Assembly: GCF_001275385.1 (NCBI RefSeq)
Contig: NZ_LGIW01000015.1
Span: 124,001-188,000 of the forward strand
Length of the DNA: 64,000 nucleotides
DNA from: Exiguobacterium sp. BMC-KP
GTDB lineage: Bacteria; Bacillota; Bacilli; Exiguobacteriales; Exiguobacteriaceae
Direction: 5' to 3'
A program made the translations under genes and the position numbers. The stretch's first letter is position 1. Each line of letters starts with the position of its first letter. A model generated the notes under the pieces. The model was not told the DNA's origin and ran no database searches. It saw nothing but the letters and a program-made list of their open reading frames with translations. Shown in pieces: positions 56,845 to 64,000 of this stretch.

Positions 56845-57792
56845 TTAAAGAATTTTTACTTTTGGTAAAATCCGTCGTAGTTCAAGGAACGGTGTTTTGT
56901 CATGCGTACTAATATCAGCGGGATCATATTGCTGTAGGAAATCAATGACCTTTTTCGTGATCGGTGTCGGAGTCGATGCACCAGACGTGACACCAACTTG
57001 CGTGACACCCTCAAGCCAATTTAAGTCAAGTTCCGTTAAATCACCGATTCGATGTGCCGGAGTACCTGCGATATCGAAAGATACTTGTGCCAAACGGTTC
57101 GAGTTGTTTGAACGCGGATCCCCAACGACGATGACGAGATCACAGTCTCCTGCTTGATCGGCAACTGCTTCTTGTCGAACTTGTGTAGCGTTACAGATTT
57201 CATTGTGTACTTCAACATGTGGATACTTTTTACGAACATGTTCCATCAAAGCTTGAACATCCCACTGACTCATCGTCGTCTGGTTCGTGACGATGATTTT
57301 CTTGTGAGCAAGCTGAGGTGGAAGTTCATCGATATCTTCGACTTTTTCGATGAGGTGGACGTGCTCTGGTGCTACGCCGACGGCTCCTTCAGGTTCTGGA
57401 TGTCCGTGTTTACCAACATAAATGACTTCGTAATCGTCTGCAACGACTTGACGGATTAAATCGTGAGTGCGTGTTACGTCAGGACATGTTGCATCGACCA
57501 CGTGTAGGTTCTTTTCAGCAGCACGAGCATACACAGCAGGTGAGATACCATGTGCTGTGAAGATGACCGTTCCTTCTTGAATCGTCTCAAGTGCTTCGAG
57601 TCGGTCAGGACCATCGACCGTAATCACACCCATACTCTCGAATTCGCGAGTTACGTGTGCATTATGAACGATCATACCAAGAATATGAATCGGACGTGGC
57701 AGGTCTTTATTCAATGCCGCTTGTTGTGCAAGTTTCATTGCATCGACGACACCATAACAATAGCCGCGGGGGCTGATTTTTTTTACTAGCAT
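56845..57792 (-). CDS. ispH: 4-hydroxy-3-methylbut-2-enyl diphosphate reductase
   Basis: This 315-residue iron-sulfur enzyme is the last step of the MEP isoprenoid pathway, giving IPP and DMAPP. The three cluster cysteines are visible in [10 protein letters not shown] (Cys12), [10 protein letters not shown] and [24 protein letters not shown] and [10 protein letters not shown] line the active site. In B. subtilis the gene also follows yqfO; here it is read in the opposite direction. AAAGGGAG lies upstream of the start. Confidence 0.95.
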   Translation of the reverse strand: MLVKKISPRGYCYGVVDAMKLAQQAALNKDLPRPIHILGMIVHNAHVTREFESMGVITVDGPDRLEALETIQEGTVIFTAHGISPAVYARAAEKNLHVVDATCPDVTRTHDLIRQVVADDYEVIYVGKHGHPEPEGAVGVAPEHVHLIEKVEDIDELPPQLAHKKIIVTNQTTMSQWDVQALMEHVRKKYPHVEVHNEICNATQVRQEAVADQAGDCDLVIVVGDPRSNNSNRLAQVSFDIAGTPAHRIGDLTELDLNWLEGVTQVGVTSGASTPTPITKKVIDFLQQYDPADISTHDKTPFLELRRILPKVKIL

Positions 57793-57872
57793 AGTTGTAG
57801 ATTCTCCCTTTGTGAAAAAGAATGATTAGTTAGAGTGTACCATTGATTAGATGTGAATGAAAATAGAGGAGT

Positions 57873-57900
57873 CTGTTTCAGAAACAGAACATGGTATACT
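57873..57900 (+). promoter_or_regulatory. Promoter with 15-bp palindromic operator for the kinase pair
   Basis: CTGTTTCAGAAACAG (57873-57887) is a perfect palindrome with a central A. A good -10 box TATACT follows (57895-57900) with no consensus -35, the palindrome covering that position. This looks like an operator for a dimeric regulator that controls the kinase operon, or possibly the divergent ispH. Confidence 0.55.
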
Positions 57901-57936
57901 AATGAAGTTGCAATTATTCAATAGGGGGGCGAAAGG

Positions 57937-59700
57937 ATGGAGTCTAAGAAAATGATGCGGTCGTATTTTTTTCAAATCACCGCTATCTTATTCATCCTGT
58001 TATGTCTTGTCATTTCAGCGCTTGCCTTCACAGCAGATCGTGTCACGATTTCTCGAGTTGAACAGCAAACGGAAAAACAGAGTGAAAAAAGTGTCGAGGT
58101 CTCAGGAAATGCGATTCGTGATAACATTGGAAATTTACATGAAGAAATCATGGGTTTGCAGTTAAACGTCAAAAATCCTGATAAGCTAAGTCAAAAAATT
58201 GAAGAATCAAATCTTCTTGATATTGATACTGGATTTAAAAGTCTTTTTTATTTTGACAGAAAGACGAAGCAGATTACTTGGTTCTCAAGTGAAGATCGTC
58301 GTGTTCCAGATAGTACGATAATAAAGGATGATGATTTTTTACAAACTCTAACAAGTACAGATTTCCATATGAGTAAGTTGTACACAATGGAATCCGATGC
58401 CGTCACATATATGTTCGTGCCAGTTCGAGATGGTAACGAACGTGTAGGTGTGTTTGGTGGCGGATTAAGTGCTATGAATTCGATCATTTTCAGGAAATCA
58501 CTAGAATCTTTTGATGATCAAACGATTGCCTATTTATTTAATAGTAAAAAAGAATTGCTAACAACGTCGAGTAATCTTGTGACAGACGAAGAACGATTAT
58601 TATCGAGAAGCGTGATTGATCGTGCCTTTCGATCCGTCGAACCATCTGAAATTTTTAGTACGAATCAAGATATGTATTACTTTGCAAAGGATTTAAAGGT
58701 AACGGATTGGAAAATTCTCGTTCGAACGCCACGAAATGTTTTTTATGAACCTGTTTATACGACCCGACAACAATACTTGATCATTGCAGCGTTAACACTT
58801 GTTTTGAGCTTGATTGTTGGTTATTTAATGTCAAGACAATTGACATCTCCTTTACTTGAGCTTGTTCATAAAATTGAGAGAAGTAGTTCCCCAAAACCAA
58901 TCGTTCTCGAACGTGCCGGATCAAATGAAGTTAAAACATTGGTCGCTGCTTATAATGAATATTCACAGCGAATGGAACATGCGCGACTTGAGCAGTTAAG
59001 TCAACAGCAAACAATGTTGCAGCAAGAAAAACTAGTGTCACTTGGTCAATTAGCAGCTGGAATTGCTCATGAAATTCGTAATCCATTGACACCAGTCAAA
59101 ATGACCTTACAGTTATTAGCTGCAGAAAAAGATCGAGATACAGAGATGTTGATGCTTGCTTTATCTGAACTTGATCGAGCGAATGGTATGATCCAGACGA
59201 TGCTCGATTTATCAAAAGGAGAGAACAACGCTCTTCAAAAATCGACAATTGATTTAAATGAATTGATGAAGAAGTTGACGTACATCCTCGAAGCAGAAGC
59301 ACACCTTTATGAAGCAGATTGTAAAATTTACACACCATCTTTCATGCCGAAGATTCATGCTTCAGAAGAAGGTATTTTGCAGATTTTAGCAAACTGTTTG
59401 CGAAATGCACTTCAAGCTGTAGCATTCAAAGGATCTGATGGGATTTGTCATTTACATGTACATGTCTATCCAGAAGAGGTGGTCTTTATTATCCAAGATA
59501 ATGGTGTCGGCATGGATGGTGAGCAGATTGATCATGTAGGTCAAGCATTCAAGACGTCAAAAGTAGATGGAAATGGCCTTGGACTGTTTATGTCGAAGCA
59601 GATCGTACGTGATCACAAAGGAAAGATGATTTTTGACAGCAAACCTGGGGTTGGCACAACGATTCAAGTTCACTTACCTCGAAAGGAGCAAACGGAATGA
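57937..59700 (+). CDS. Sensor histidine kinase, orphan
   Basis: This 587-residue membrane kinase has TM1 at about 10-32 and an extracellular Cache-like sensor (about 33-278). TM2 (about 280-302), a HAMP-like linker and a coiled coil lead to the HisKA domain (phospho-acceptor His378 in GIAHEIRNPLTPV). The HATPase domain has N box NCLRNALQAV, DNGVGM and GNGLGLFMSK. It resembles sporulation-type KinB or DctB-like kinases in domain order. No response-regulator gene is nearby. Its stop overlaps the start of an RbsB-like binding-protein gene, suggesting joint sensing. Confidence 0.88.
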   Translation: MESKKMMRSYFFQITAILFILLCLVISALAFTADRVTISRVEQQTEKQSEKSVEVSGNAIRDNIGNLHEEIMGLQLNVKNPDKLSQKIEESNLLDIDTGFKSLFYFDRKTKQITWFSSEDRRVPDSTIIKDDDFLQTLTSTDFHMSKLYTMESDAVTYMFVPVRDGNERVGVFGGGLSAMNSIIFRKSLESFDDQTIAYLFNSKKELLTTSSNLVTDEERLLSRSVIDRAFRSVEPSEIFSTNQDMYYFAKDLKVTDWKILVRTPRNVFYEPVYTTRQQYLIIAALTLVLSLIVGYLMSRQLTSPLLELVHKIERSSSPKPIVLERAGSNEVKTLVAAYNEYSQRMEHARLEQLSQQQTMLQQEKLVSLGQLAAGIAHEIRNPLTPVKMTLQLLAAEKDRDTEMLMLALSELDRANGMIQTMLDLSKGENNALQKSTIDLNELMKKLTYILEAEAHLYEADCKIYTPSFMPKIHASEEGILQILANCLRNALQAVAFKGSDGICHLHVHVYPEEVVFIIQDNGVGMDGEQIDHVGQAFKTSKVDGNGLGLFMSKQIVRDHKGKMIFDSKPGVGTTIQVHLPRKEQTE

Positions 59701-60650
59701 AATTCAATAAAGCATGGCTATTCATTTTAGTCGTTTGGATATCATCCGTTCTCATTATATCAAATATGTTTGTGAATCCTGATTCGAGCCCGCGTCGTCA
59801 TCTCATTGGTTTTACGATTGTGAATGATAAACACGAATTTGCCCAACGTCTTGTTGATGCGTTCAAAGCGCAGGCCAAAGTTAACAAATATGATGCAGTC
59901 GTTGCGACTTCACATAATTCACGTATCAATGAAAGAGAGCAGATCGAAGAATTTATTCGAATGAAAGTGGATGCAATCTTCGTTACCACACTTGACGATG
60001 TTTACATCGCTGAATCGTTGGAAAAAGCTGCTAAAGAAAACATCCCTGTTTTTGCTATCGATCGCTTGATTCATTCCGATGCAGTCGTCAGTTCGATTAC
60101 TTCAAATAATCAATTGATCGGCGAACAACTCGCATCTTTCATCAAACATGAACGCATCAAACAAACAGGGCAGGCAACCGCCAACATCATTGAAGTCGCA
60201 GGTACGACAAACGTCAATACAACGAATGAACGGCACAGGGGATTCATGACGGGTCTTGAGCGGGAGCCGAATCTAAAAATCGTTGAATCAGTCAACGGGG
60301 ATTACGATCCCGTCACTTCGGAACGGGTAATGACACAGGTCATTGAGTCAGGTATTTCGTTTGACGCTGTATATTGTCACAATGATGATATTGCACTCGG
60401 TGTTCTTGAAGCATTGAAAAAAGCAGGCATTAAAGGAAAAATAGTTGTCGGCATTGACGGGAATCGTGCTATATTAGAAGCTGTTGACATGAAATCGATG
60501 GATGCGACGGTCGTCCAGAGTGCTGATGAGATGATGAAAGTCGCCTTCAGTGCATTGAAGCTTCATACGAAAAACAAAAAGATTCCAACTCGTTTTTATA
60601 CGTACTCCTATCTGTATGACGGTAGTAGACCCATAACCATGTTGAACTAA
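59697..60650 (+). CDS. Membrane-anchored RbsB-like sugar-binding protein
   Basis: This 317-residue protein has an N-terminal hydrophobic helix (about 6-26) and no lipobox, so it is probably anchored by an uncleaved signal. The rest is a type 1 periplasmic-binding fold: IGFTIVNDKHEFAQRLVDAF, AIFVTTLDD, IPVFAIDRLI, HNDDIALGVLEALKKAG, VVGIDGN. These are ribose/galactose-binding-family features. There is no permease or ATPase, and the gene overlaps the histidine kinase by four bases. It most likely reports ligand to the kinase, in the way extracellular binding proteins feed some LytS- or YesM-type sensors. Ligand unknown. Confidence 0.85.
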   Translation: MKFNKAWLFILVVWISSVLIISNMFVNPDSSPRRHLIGFTIVNDKHEFAQRLVDAFKAQAKVNKYDAVVATSHNSRINEREQIEEFIRMKVDAIFVTTLDDVYIAESLEKAAKENIPVFAIDRLIHSDAVVSSITSNNQLIGEQLASFIKHERIKQTGQATANIIEVAGTTNVNTTNERHRGFMTGLEREPNLKIVESVNGDYDPVTSERVMTQVIESGISFDAVYCHNDDIALGVLEALKKAGIKGKIVVGIDGNRAILEAVDMKSMDATVVQSADEMMKVAFSALKLHTKNKKIPTRFYTYSYLYDGSRPITMLN

Positions 60651-60697
60651 TCGAGAGGCAGATGCCTCAGCAAATAAGGAAAGGACGGTGTCAATTC

Positions 60698-62050
60698 ATG
60701 AATGGATTCAGCCATTATCAATTACACCCGTTCGTCATCGAAGCACTCGATGACGCCCGCATCACAAAACCGACCGATATCCAGTCACGGATTATCCCAG
60801 CTGCATTAAAGGGACGTGACATTATCGGTCAATCACAAACCGGAACAGGAAAAACGTTATCGTTTCTTCTTCCAATCGTTCAGAACGTTGATCCAAAGCT
60901 TCAAGAATTACAAGCGATTATTGTTGCGCCAACACGTGAACTCGCTTGGCAAATTCATGAGGAATTGAAATCATTACTCGTCAAGGAACCAGACTTCATC
61001 AAAACAAGTCTTATTACAGGTGGAATGGACCGCGAACGCCAAATTGGTCGTGTAAAAGTTTCACCACAAATCGTTATCGGGACACCGGGACGAATTTTAG
61101 ATTTGTTTAAAGAACAAGCATTGAAGCCGCATTTCGTGAAGCACTACATCATCGATGAAGCGGATCAAATGCTCGATATGGGCTTCTTGCCGGAAGTTGA
61201 CCGGATTGCTCAAGCTCTTCCTGAACAGCTTCAGATGATGGTCTTCTCAGCAACGATTCCTGAGAAATTGCAACCGTTTTTGAAAAAGTACATGAACAAC
61301 CCGCGTTACGCTCATGTGGATCCAAAACAACAGACAGCGAAAAAAATCGTTCATCATACGATTCCAGTCAAGCACCGTGAACGTTCAGAACTAACATTGA
61401 AAGTCGCGAAAGCACTAAATCCGTATATCTGTCTAATCTTTACGAACACAAAAGCAGAAGCAATCGAAGTCGAAGCTTTGTTCTTAGAAGCAGGATTGAA
61501 CGTTGGTTCTCTTCACGGAGATCTTCCGGCTCGTCGTCGTAAACAAGCAATCAAAGAAATTAATGATGCGAAGTATCAATATGTCATCGTGACGGACCTT
61601 GCTGCACGTGGAATTGATATTTCAGGTGTCTCACACGTCATCAACCACGGTATTCCGAAAGATTTAGACTTCTACGTCCACCGTGTCGGTCGGACAGGTC
61701 GTGTCGATCAGGATGGATTGGCATATACACTGTTTGAAGATCACGAGAACGGTATGATCAATCGTTTAGAAGACCGTGGCATTCAATTCACGAATGTTGA
61801 CGTCAAAGGGACTCAAATAATGGAAGTTAAAGAACGTCGCCGTGCGAAACCGCATATGAAGACTGCTGTCTCGAAGACAGCGCATAGTCGTCTGTCTGGT
61901 GAAGCAGCAAAAGCGAAAAAACGCGTTAAACCAGGTTATAAGAAGAAACATCAATATAAGTTAAAAGAAACAGCAAAACGTGAACGCATCAAAGAACAAC
62001 GTGGTGTCGGTCGCGCGCAACGTAAAGAAAACGCACGTAAATCAAAATAA
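60698..62050 (+). CDS. cshB: DEAD-box RNA helicase CshB
   Basis: This 450-residue cold-shock-type helicase starts at the ATG at 60698 (MNGFSHYQLHPFVIEALDDA). Motifs in order: Q motif, GQSQTGTGKT (I), PTRELAWQ (Ia), TPGRILD, DEAD (II), SAT (III), TDLAARGIDI (V) and HRVGRTGR (VI). A very basic C-terminal tail (RKKHQYKLKETAKRERIKEQ in part) aids RNA binding. CshB (YqfR) helps ribosome assembly and cold adaptation, and in B. subtilis lies next to nfo, as here. Confidence 0.94.
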   Translation: MNGFSHYQLHPFVIEALDDARITKPTDIQSRIIPAALKGRDIIGQSQTGTGKTLSFLLPIVQNVDPKLQELQAIIVAPTRELAWQIHEELKSLLVKEPDFIKTSLITGGMDRERQIGRVKVSPQIVIGTPGRILDLFKEQALKPHFVKHYIIDEADQMLDMGFLPEVDRIAQALPEQLQMMVFSATIPEKLQPFLKKYMNNPRYAHVDPKQQTAKKIVHHTIPVKHRERSELTLKVAKALNPYICLIFTNTKAEAIEVEALFLEAGLNVGSLHGDLPARRRKQAIKEINDAKYQYVIVTDLAARGIDISGVSHVINHGIPKDLDFYVHRVGRTGRVDQDGLAYTLFEDHENGMINRLEDRGIQFTNVDVKGTQIMEVKERRRAKPHMKTAVSKTAHSRLSGEAAKAKKRVKPGYKKKHQYKLKETAKRERIKEQRGVGRAQRKENARKSK

Positions 62051-62060
62051 CATCGTCGAT

Positions 62061-62106
62061 GACACCCGTGAAATGAAAAAACATTTTTCGGGTGTCTTGT
62101 CGTTTT
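62061..62106 (+). terminator. Terminator after cshB
   Basis: GACACCCG pairs with CGGGTGTC, with an inner AATG...CATT stem, and TTGTCGTTTT follows. Confidence 0.78.
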
Positions 62107-62148
62107 CAAGATTTGGTACACTGATAAAAGAGAAAGGTGGAATAAGAT

Positions 62149-63051
62149 ATGAAAATAGGTTCACACGTCTCCGTTTCGGGGAAAAAAATGCTGTTAGGTG
62201 CAAGTGAGGAAGCAGCTTCTTATGGTGCAACGACAATGATGGTCTATACAGGAGCTCCTCAAAACACACGCCGTAAGCCGATGGAGGAGTTGCGGATTCC
62301 GGAAGCACTTCAACATATGAGTGCGAACGGAATTGAAGAAATCGTCGTACACGCGCCGTATATCATCAACTTAGGAAATACGACGAAACCAGAAACGTTC
62401 GAACTAGCGGTTTCGTTTTTAGCAGCTGAGATCAAACGAGCGGAAGCCTTAGAAAAAGCGCAGCATATCGTGTTACATCCAGGAGCTCACGTAGGTGCTG
62501 GAGAAGATGTTGGAATCAAACGCATCATTGAAGGACTCAATGAGGTATTGACTGGTGAAGAGAAGGTCAAGATTGCGCTTGAGACGATGGCTGGAAAAGG
62601 TTCTGAGATTGGAAAGACATTCGAGGAGCTTGCTCAAATTATCGAAGGTGTCACGCATCAAGATCGTCTATCTGTTTGTCTCGATACCTGTCACATTCAT
62701 GATGCAGGATATGACATCGTGCATGACTTAGATGGTGTCCTCGAACAATTTGACCGGATCGTCGGACTTGATCGCCTTGGTGTCATTCACGTAAACGACT
62801 CGAAGAATGTCCGCGGCGCACGGAAGGACCGTCATGAAAACATCGGATTTGGTGAGATTGGATTTGATACATTACACCGTGTCGTACATCATCCTGCACT
62901 TGCCCATTTGCCAAAAATTTTAGAAACACCTTATATTGGTCTCGATCCAAAGAAAAAAGTCGCGCCATATAAAGAAGAAATCGATATGCTACGTTCTGGT
63001 GCGTTTGATGCGGATTGGCGTTTACCGATTCTAGGTGCACCGGCCGAATAA
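62149..63051 (+). CDS. nfo: Endonuclease IV (AP endonuclease)
   Basis: This 300-residue TIM-barrel, three-zinc enzyme begins [17 protein letters not shown]. Its metal ligands are in [46 protein letters not shown] and DRHENIGFG. It incises DNA 5' of abasic sites in base-excision repair. It follows cshB with its own ribosome site (AAAGGTGG). Confidence 0.96.
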   Translation: MKIGSHVSVSGKKMLLGASEEAASYGATTMMVYTGAPQNTRRKPMEELRIPEALQHMSANGIEEIVVHAPYIINLGNTTKPETFELAVSFLAAEIKRAEALEKAQHIVLHPGAHVGAGEDVGIKRIIEGLNEVLTGEEKVKIALETMAGKGSEIGKTFEELAQIIEGVTHQDRLSVCLDTCHIHDAGYDIVHDLDGVLEQFDRIVGLDRLGVIHVNDSKNVRGARKDRHENIGFGEIGFDTLHRVVHHPALAHLPKILETPYIGLDPKKKVAPYKEEIDMLRSGAFDADWRLPILGAPAE

Positions 63052-63072
63052 ACTCATAAAGGGGTGTCTGTG

Positions 63073-63690
63073 ATGTGTCATATCCTCGTCGTCGATGAGA
63101 CAAGTTTCGCGATACGACAAGCTGTTGTCCACTATTATGAAACAAAGGAACCGTTTTACTTGCCGGGAGAACTGGCAGAGGGAGAAGAGGTGTTTCTTGC
63201 GACGAACGATGGAATCATTGCGTATGCAGAAGCCTTGTTTACGGAGTACACGACACGTCCAGAAGATCCGTTTTGGTTGACGGCTGCTGACGATTCAGAA
63301 GGATCATATGTGTGCCTTGACCTCATTAGTGTGGATTTACGTCATCCTTTACTCGGACGACCACTCAATCAACTTAATCTTAAATCAGGATCTGTAGAAG
63401 GGGTGTTTCGGACACGTCTGCTCGATTCGTGGCAGTATGGTTATTTTGAAACGGATGTTTTGACACTTGAACAAGCAAAACAACGTCGGAACGAGCGATT
63501 CAAGGAACGGAATCATCTAGAACAAGTGGCGGATCAATGCATTCATTGTGAAGAGACGCGACAGTCGTTACTCGAATGGCATTTGACACCAGAAGGATAT
63601 CAGACCGTTTGTCCGACGTGTCATCGATGGTTGCATCAACAAATGCTACATGCGGTGGATACCGCTGCAGCGACGGAAGAAAATGAATAG
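63073..63690 (+). CDS. Cys/His zinc-motif protein, possible HNH-like, unknown function
   Basis: This is a 205-residue soluble protein that I do not recognise as a named family. The first 150 residues form an acidic mixed alpha/beta domain starting MCHILVVDETSFAIRQAVVHYY. The C-terminal 60 residues carry a probable zinc site, CIHCEETRQSL then EWHLTPEGYQTVCPTCHRWLH, that is CxxC-x-H-x-CxxCH-x3-H. The spacing recalls HNH or treble-clef folds, but a catalytic His/Asn pair is not certain. The ATG at 63073 follows AAAGGGG by nine bases. It trails nfo by 21 bases, so a nucleic-acid link is plausible. Confidence 0.65.
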   Translation: MCHILVVDETSFAIRQAVVHYYETKEPFYLPGELAEGEEVFLATNDGIIAYAEALFTEYTTRPEDPFWLTAADDSEGSYVCLDLISVDLRHPLLGRPLNQLNLKSGSVEGVFRTRLLDSWQYGYFETDVLTLEQAKQRRNERFKERNHLEQVADQCIHCEETRQSLLEWHLTPEGYQTVCPTCHRWLHQQMLHAVDTAAATEENE

Positions 63691-63691
63691 A

Positions 63692-63738
63692 AGCTCTGCT
63701 TTTTCCTGATCTCGTTCAGGAAAAAGCAGAGCTTTTTT
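63692..63738 (+). terminator. Terminator after the zinc-motif gene
   Basis: AGCTCTGCTTTTTCCTGA and its perfect complement flank a six-base loop, followed by T6. It ends the nfo transcript. Confidence 0.93.
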
Positions 63739-63804
63739 ATTGAGACGTGCACATTGAAGTGATTCATTTGTTGAATTCCTATGTAACTGAGGAATCGATG
63801 GTGT

Positions 63805-63831
63805 TATAATCAGGAATGATAATTGTTATCA
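63805..63831 (+). promoter_or_regulatory. feoA promoter with Fur box
   Basis: A perfect TATAAT (63805-63810) is followed at once by TGATAATTGTTATCA (63817-63831). This differs from the 7-1-7 Fur consensus TGATAATNATTATCA at one fixed base. A repressor bound there would cover the transcription start, fitting iron repression of ferrous-iron uptake. Confidence 0.82.
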
Positions 63832-63861
63832 ATGAATGGAAAGATAAATGGGGGAGCAGCT

Positions 63862-64000
63862 ATGCTGGATTTAGCTACGGTTCCAATGAACCAACCTGTC
63901 GTAATGACCAATATGAATCAAATCGACGATCGATTGCGTCGGCGACTACTTGCGCTTGGTTTTTATGAAGGATGTCCAATCATCGTTCGACGAAAAGCCA
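63862..64000 (+). CDS. feoA: Ferrous iron transport protein FeoA, N-terminal part
   Basis: The first 46 codons are inside the window and the frame is open at the end. The sequence MLDLATVPMNQPVVMTNM and then RRRLLALGFYEGCPIIVRRKA is the FeoA SH3-like domain with its typical LxxLGFxxG pattern. FeoA is a small cytoplasmic partner of the FeoB transporter, which presumably follows beyond the window. A GGGGGAG site precedes the ATG, and a Fur box lies 30 bases upstream. Confidence 0.88.
   Translation, partial: MLDLATVPMNQPVVMTNMNQIDDRLRRRLLALGFYEGCPIIVRRKA

Noticed and set aside
60655-60668. GAGGCA-GA-TGCCTC hairpin after the binding-protein gene as a terminator
   Set aside because: Stem of six with a two-base loop and no T run; not convincing.

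Overview
The window is chromosomal DNA from a low-to-moderate GC, non-sporulating Bacillota of the Bacillales, most probably Exiguobacterium. That genus call is an inference from gene content, codon use and synteny; no rRNA or tRNA gene is present to confirm it. The two ends carry the conserved 'yqe/yqf' neighbourhood known from Bacillus subtilis: dnaK-dnaJ-prmA-rsmE-mtaB on the left, and rpsU-yqeY-nfeD-floA-phoH-pgpH-ybeY-dgkA-cdd-era-recO-glyQS-ccpN-ppsR-dnaG-sigA-cccA-trmK-yqfO-ispH-cshB-nfo on the right. The sporulation genes found inside this block in Bacillus (yqfC, yqfD) are missing.

Layout. Positions 1-5159: heat-shock and translation-modification operon (DnaK C-terminus, DnaJ, PrmA, RsmE, MtaB). 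Positions 5267-18169: a mosaic of small units, namely pseudouridine synthase RluF, two tandem RarD-type transporters, DeoC, a BMP-family lipoprotein coupled to a chemoreceptor behind a sigma-D-like promoter, an M23 cell-wall peptidase, an SDR, a DUF1232 protein, a DedA protein, a HAD phosphatase, a lone PTS-IIC-like protein, a YfmJ-type oxidoreductase and a 54-residue acidic protein. Positions 18457-32864: a two-operon cell-surface glycan locus. The first operon has a large multidomain glycosyltransferase, a methyltransferase with a long coiled coil and two GT4 enzymes. The second has UDP-ManNAc dehydrogenase, a TagG/TagH-type ABC exporter, UDP-GlcNAc 2-epimerase, an unrecognised 161-residue protein, an MBOAT O-acyltransferase, a DHHW/AlgJ-like partner and an LCP attachment enzyme. 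Together these suggest an O-acylated, ManNAcA-containing wall polymer that is exported by ABC transporter and attached to peptidoglycan. Positions 33043-37279: a secreted pullulanase with a perfect cre box, and a glutamate/aspartate-type symporter.

Positions 37503-56749: the conserved housekeeping run, which includes a sigma-W-type promoter before nfeD-floA and a glycine T-box before glyQS. Positions 56845-60650: ispH on the minus strand, divergent from an orphan sensor histidine kinase coupled to a membrane-anchored RbsB-like binding protein; a 15-bp palindrome overlaps their promoter. Positions 60698-64000: cshB, nfo, a Cys/His-rich protein of unknown function and the start of feoA behind a Fur box.

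The strongest candidates for undescribed biology are the O-acylated wall-polymer locus (with its coiled-coil methyltransferase and the unknown 161-residue protein), the lipoprotein-chemoreceptor pair, and the orphan kinase-binding-protein pair. No CRISPR array, insertion sequence, prophage, rRNA or tRNA was seen.
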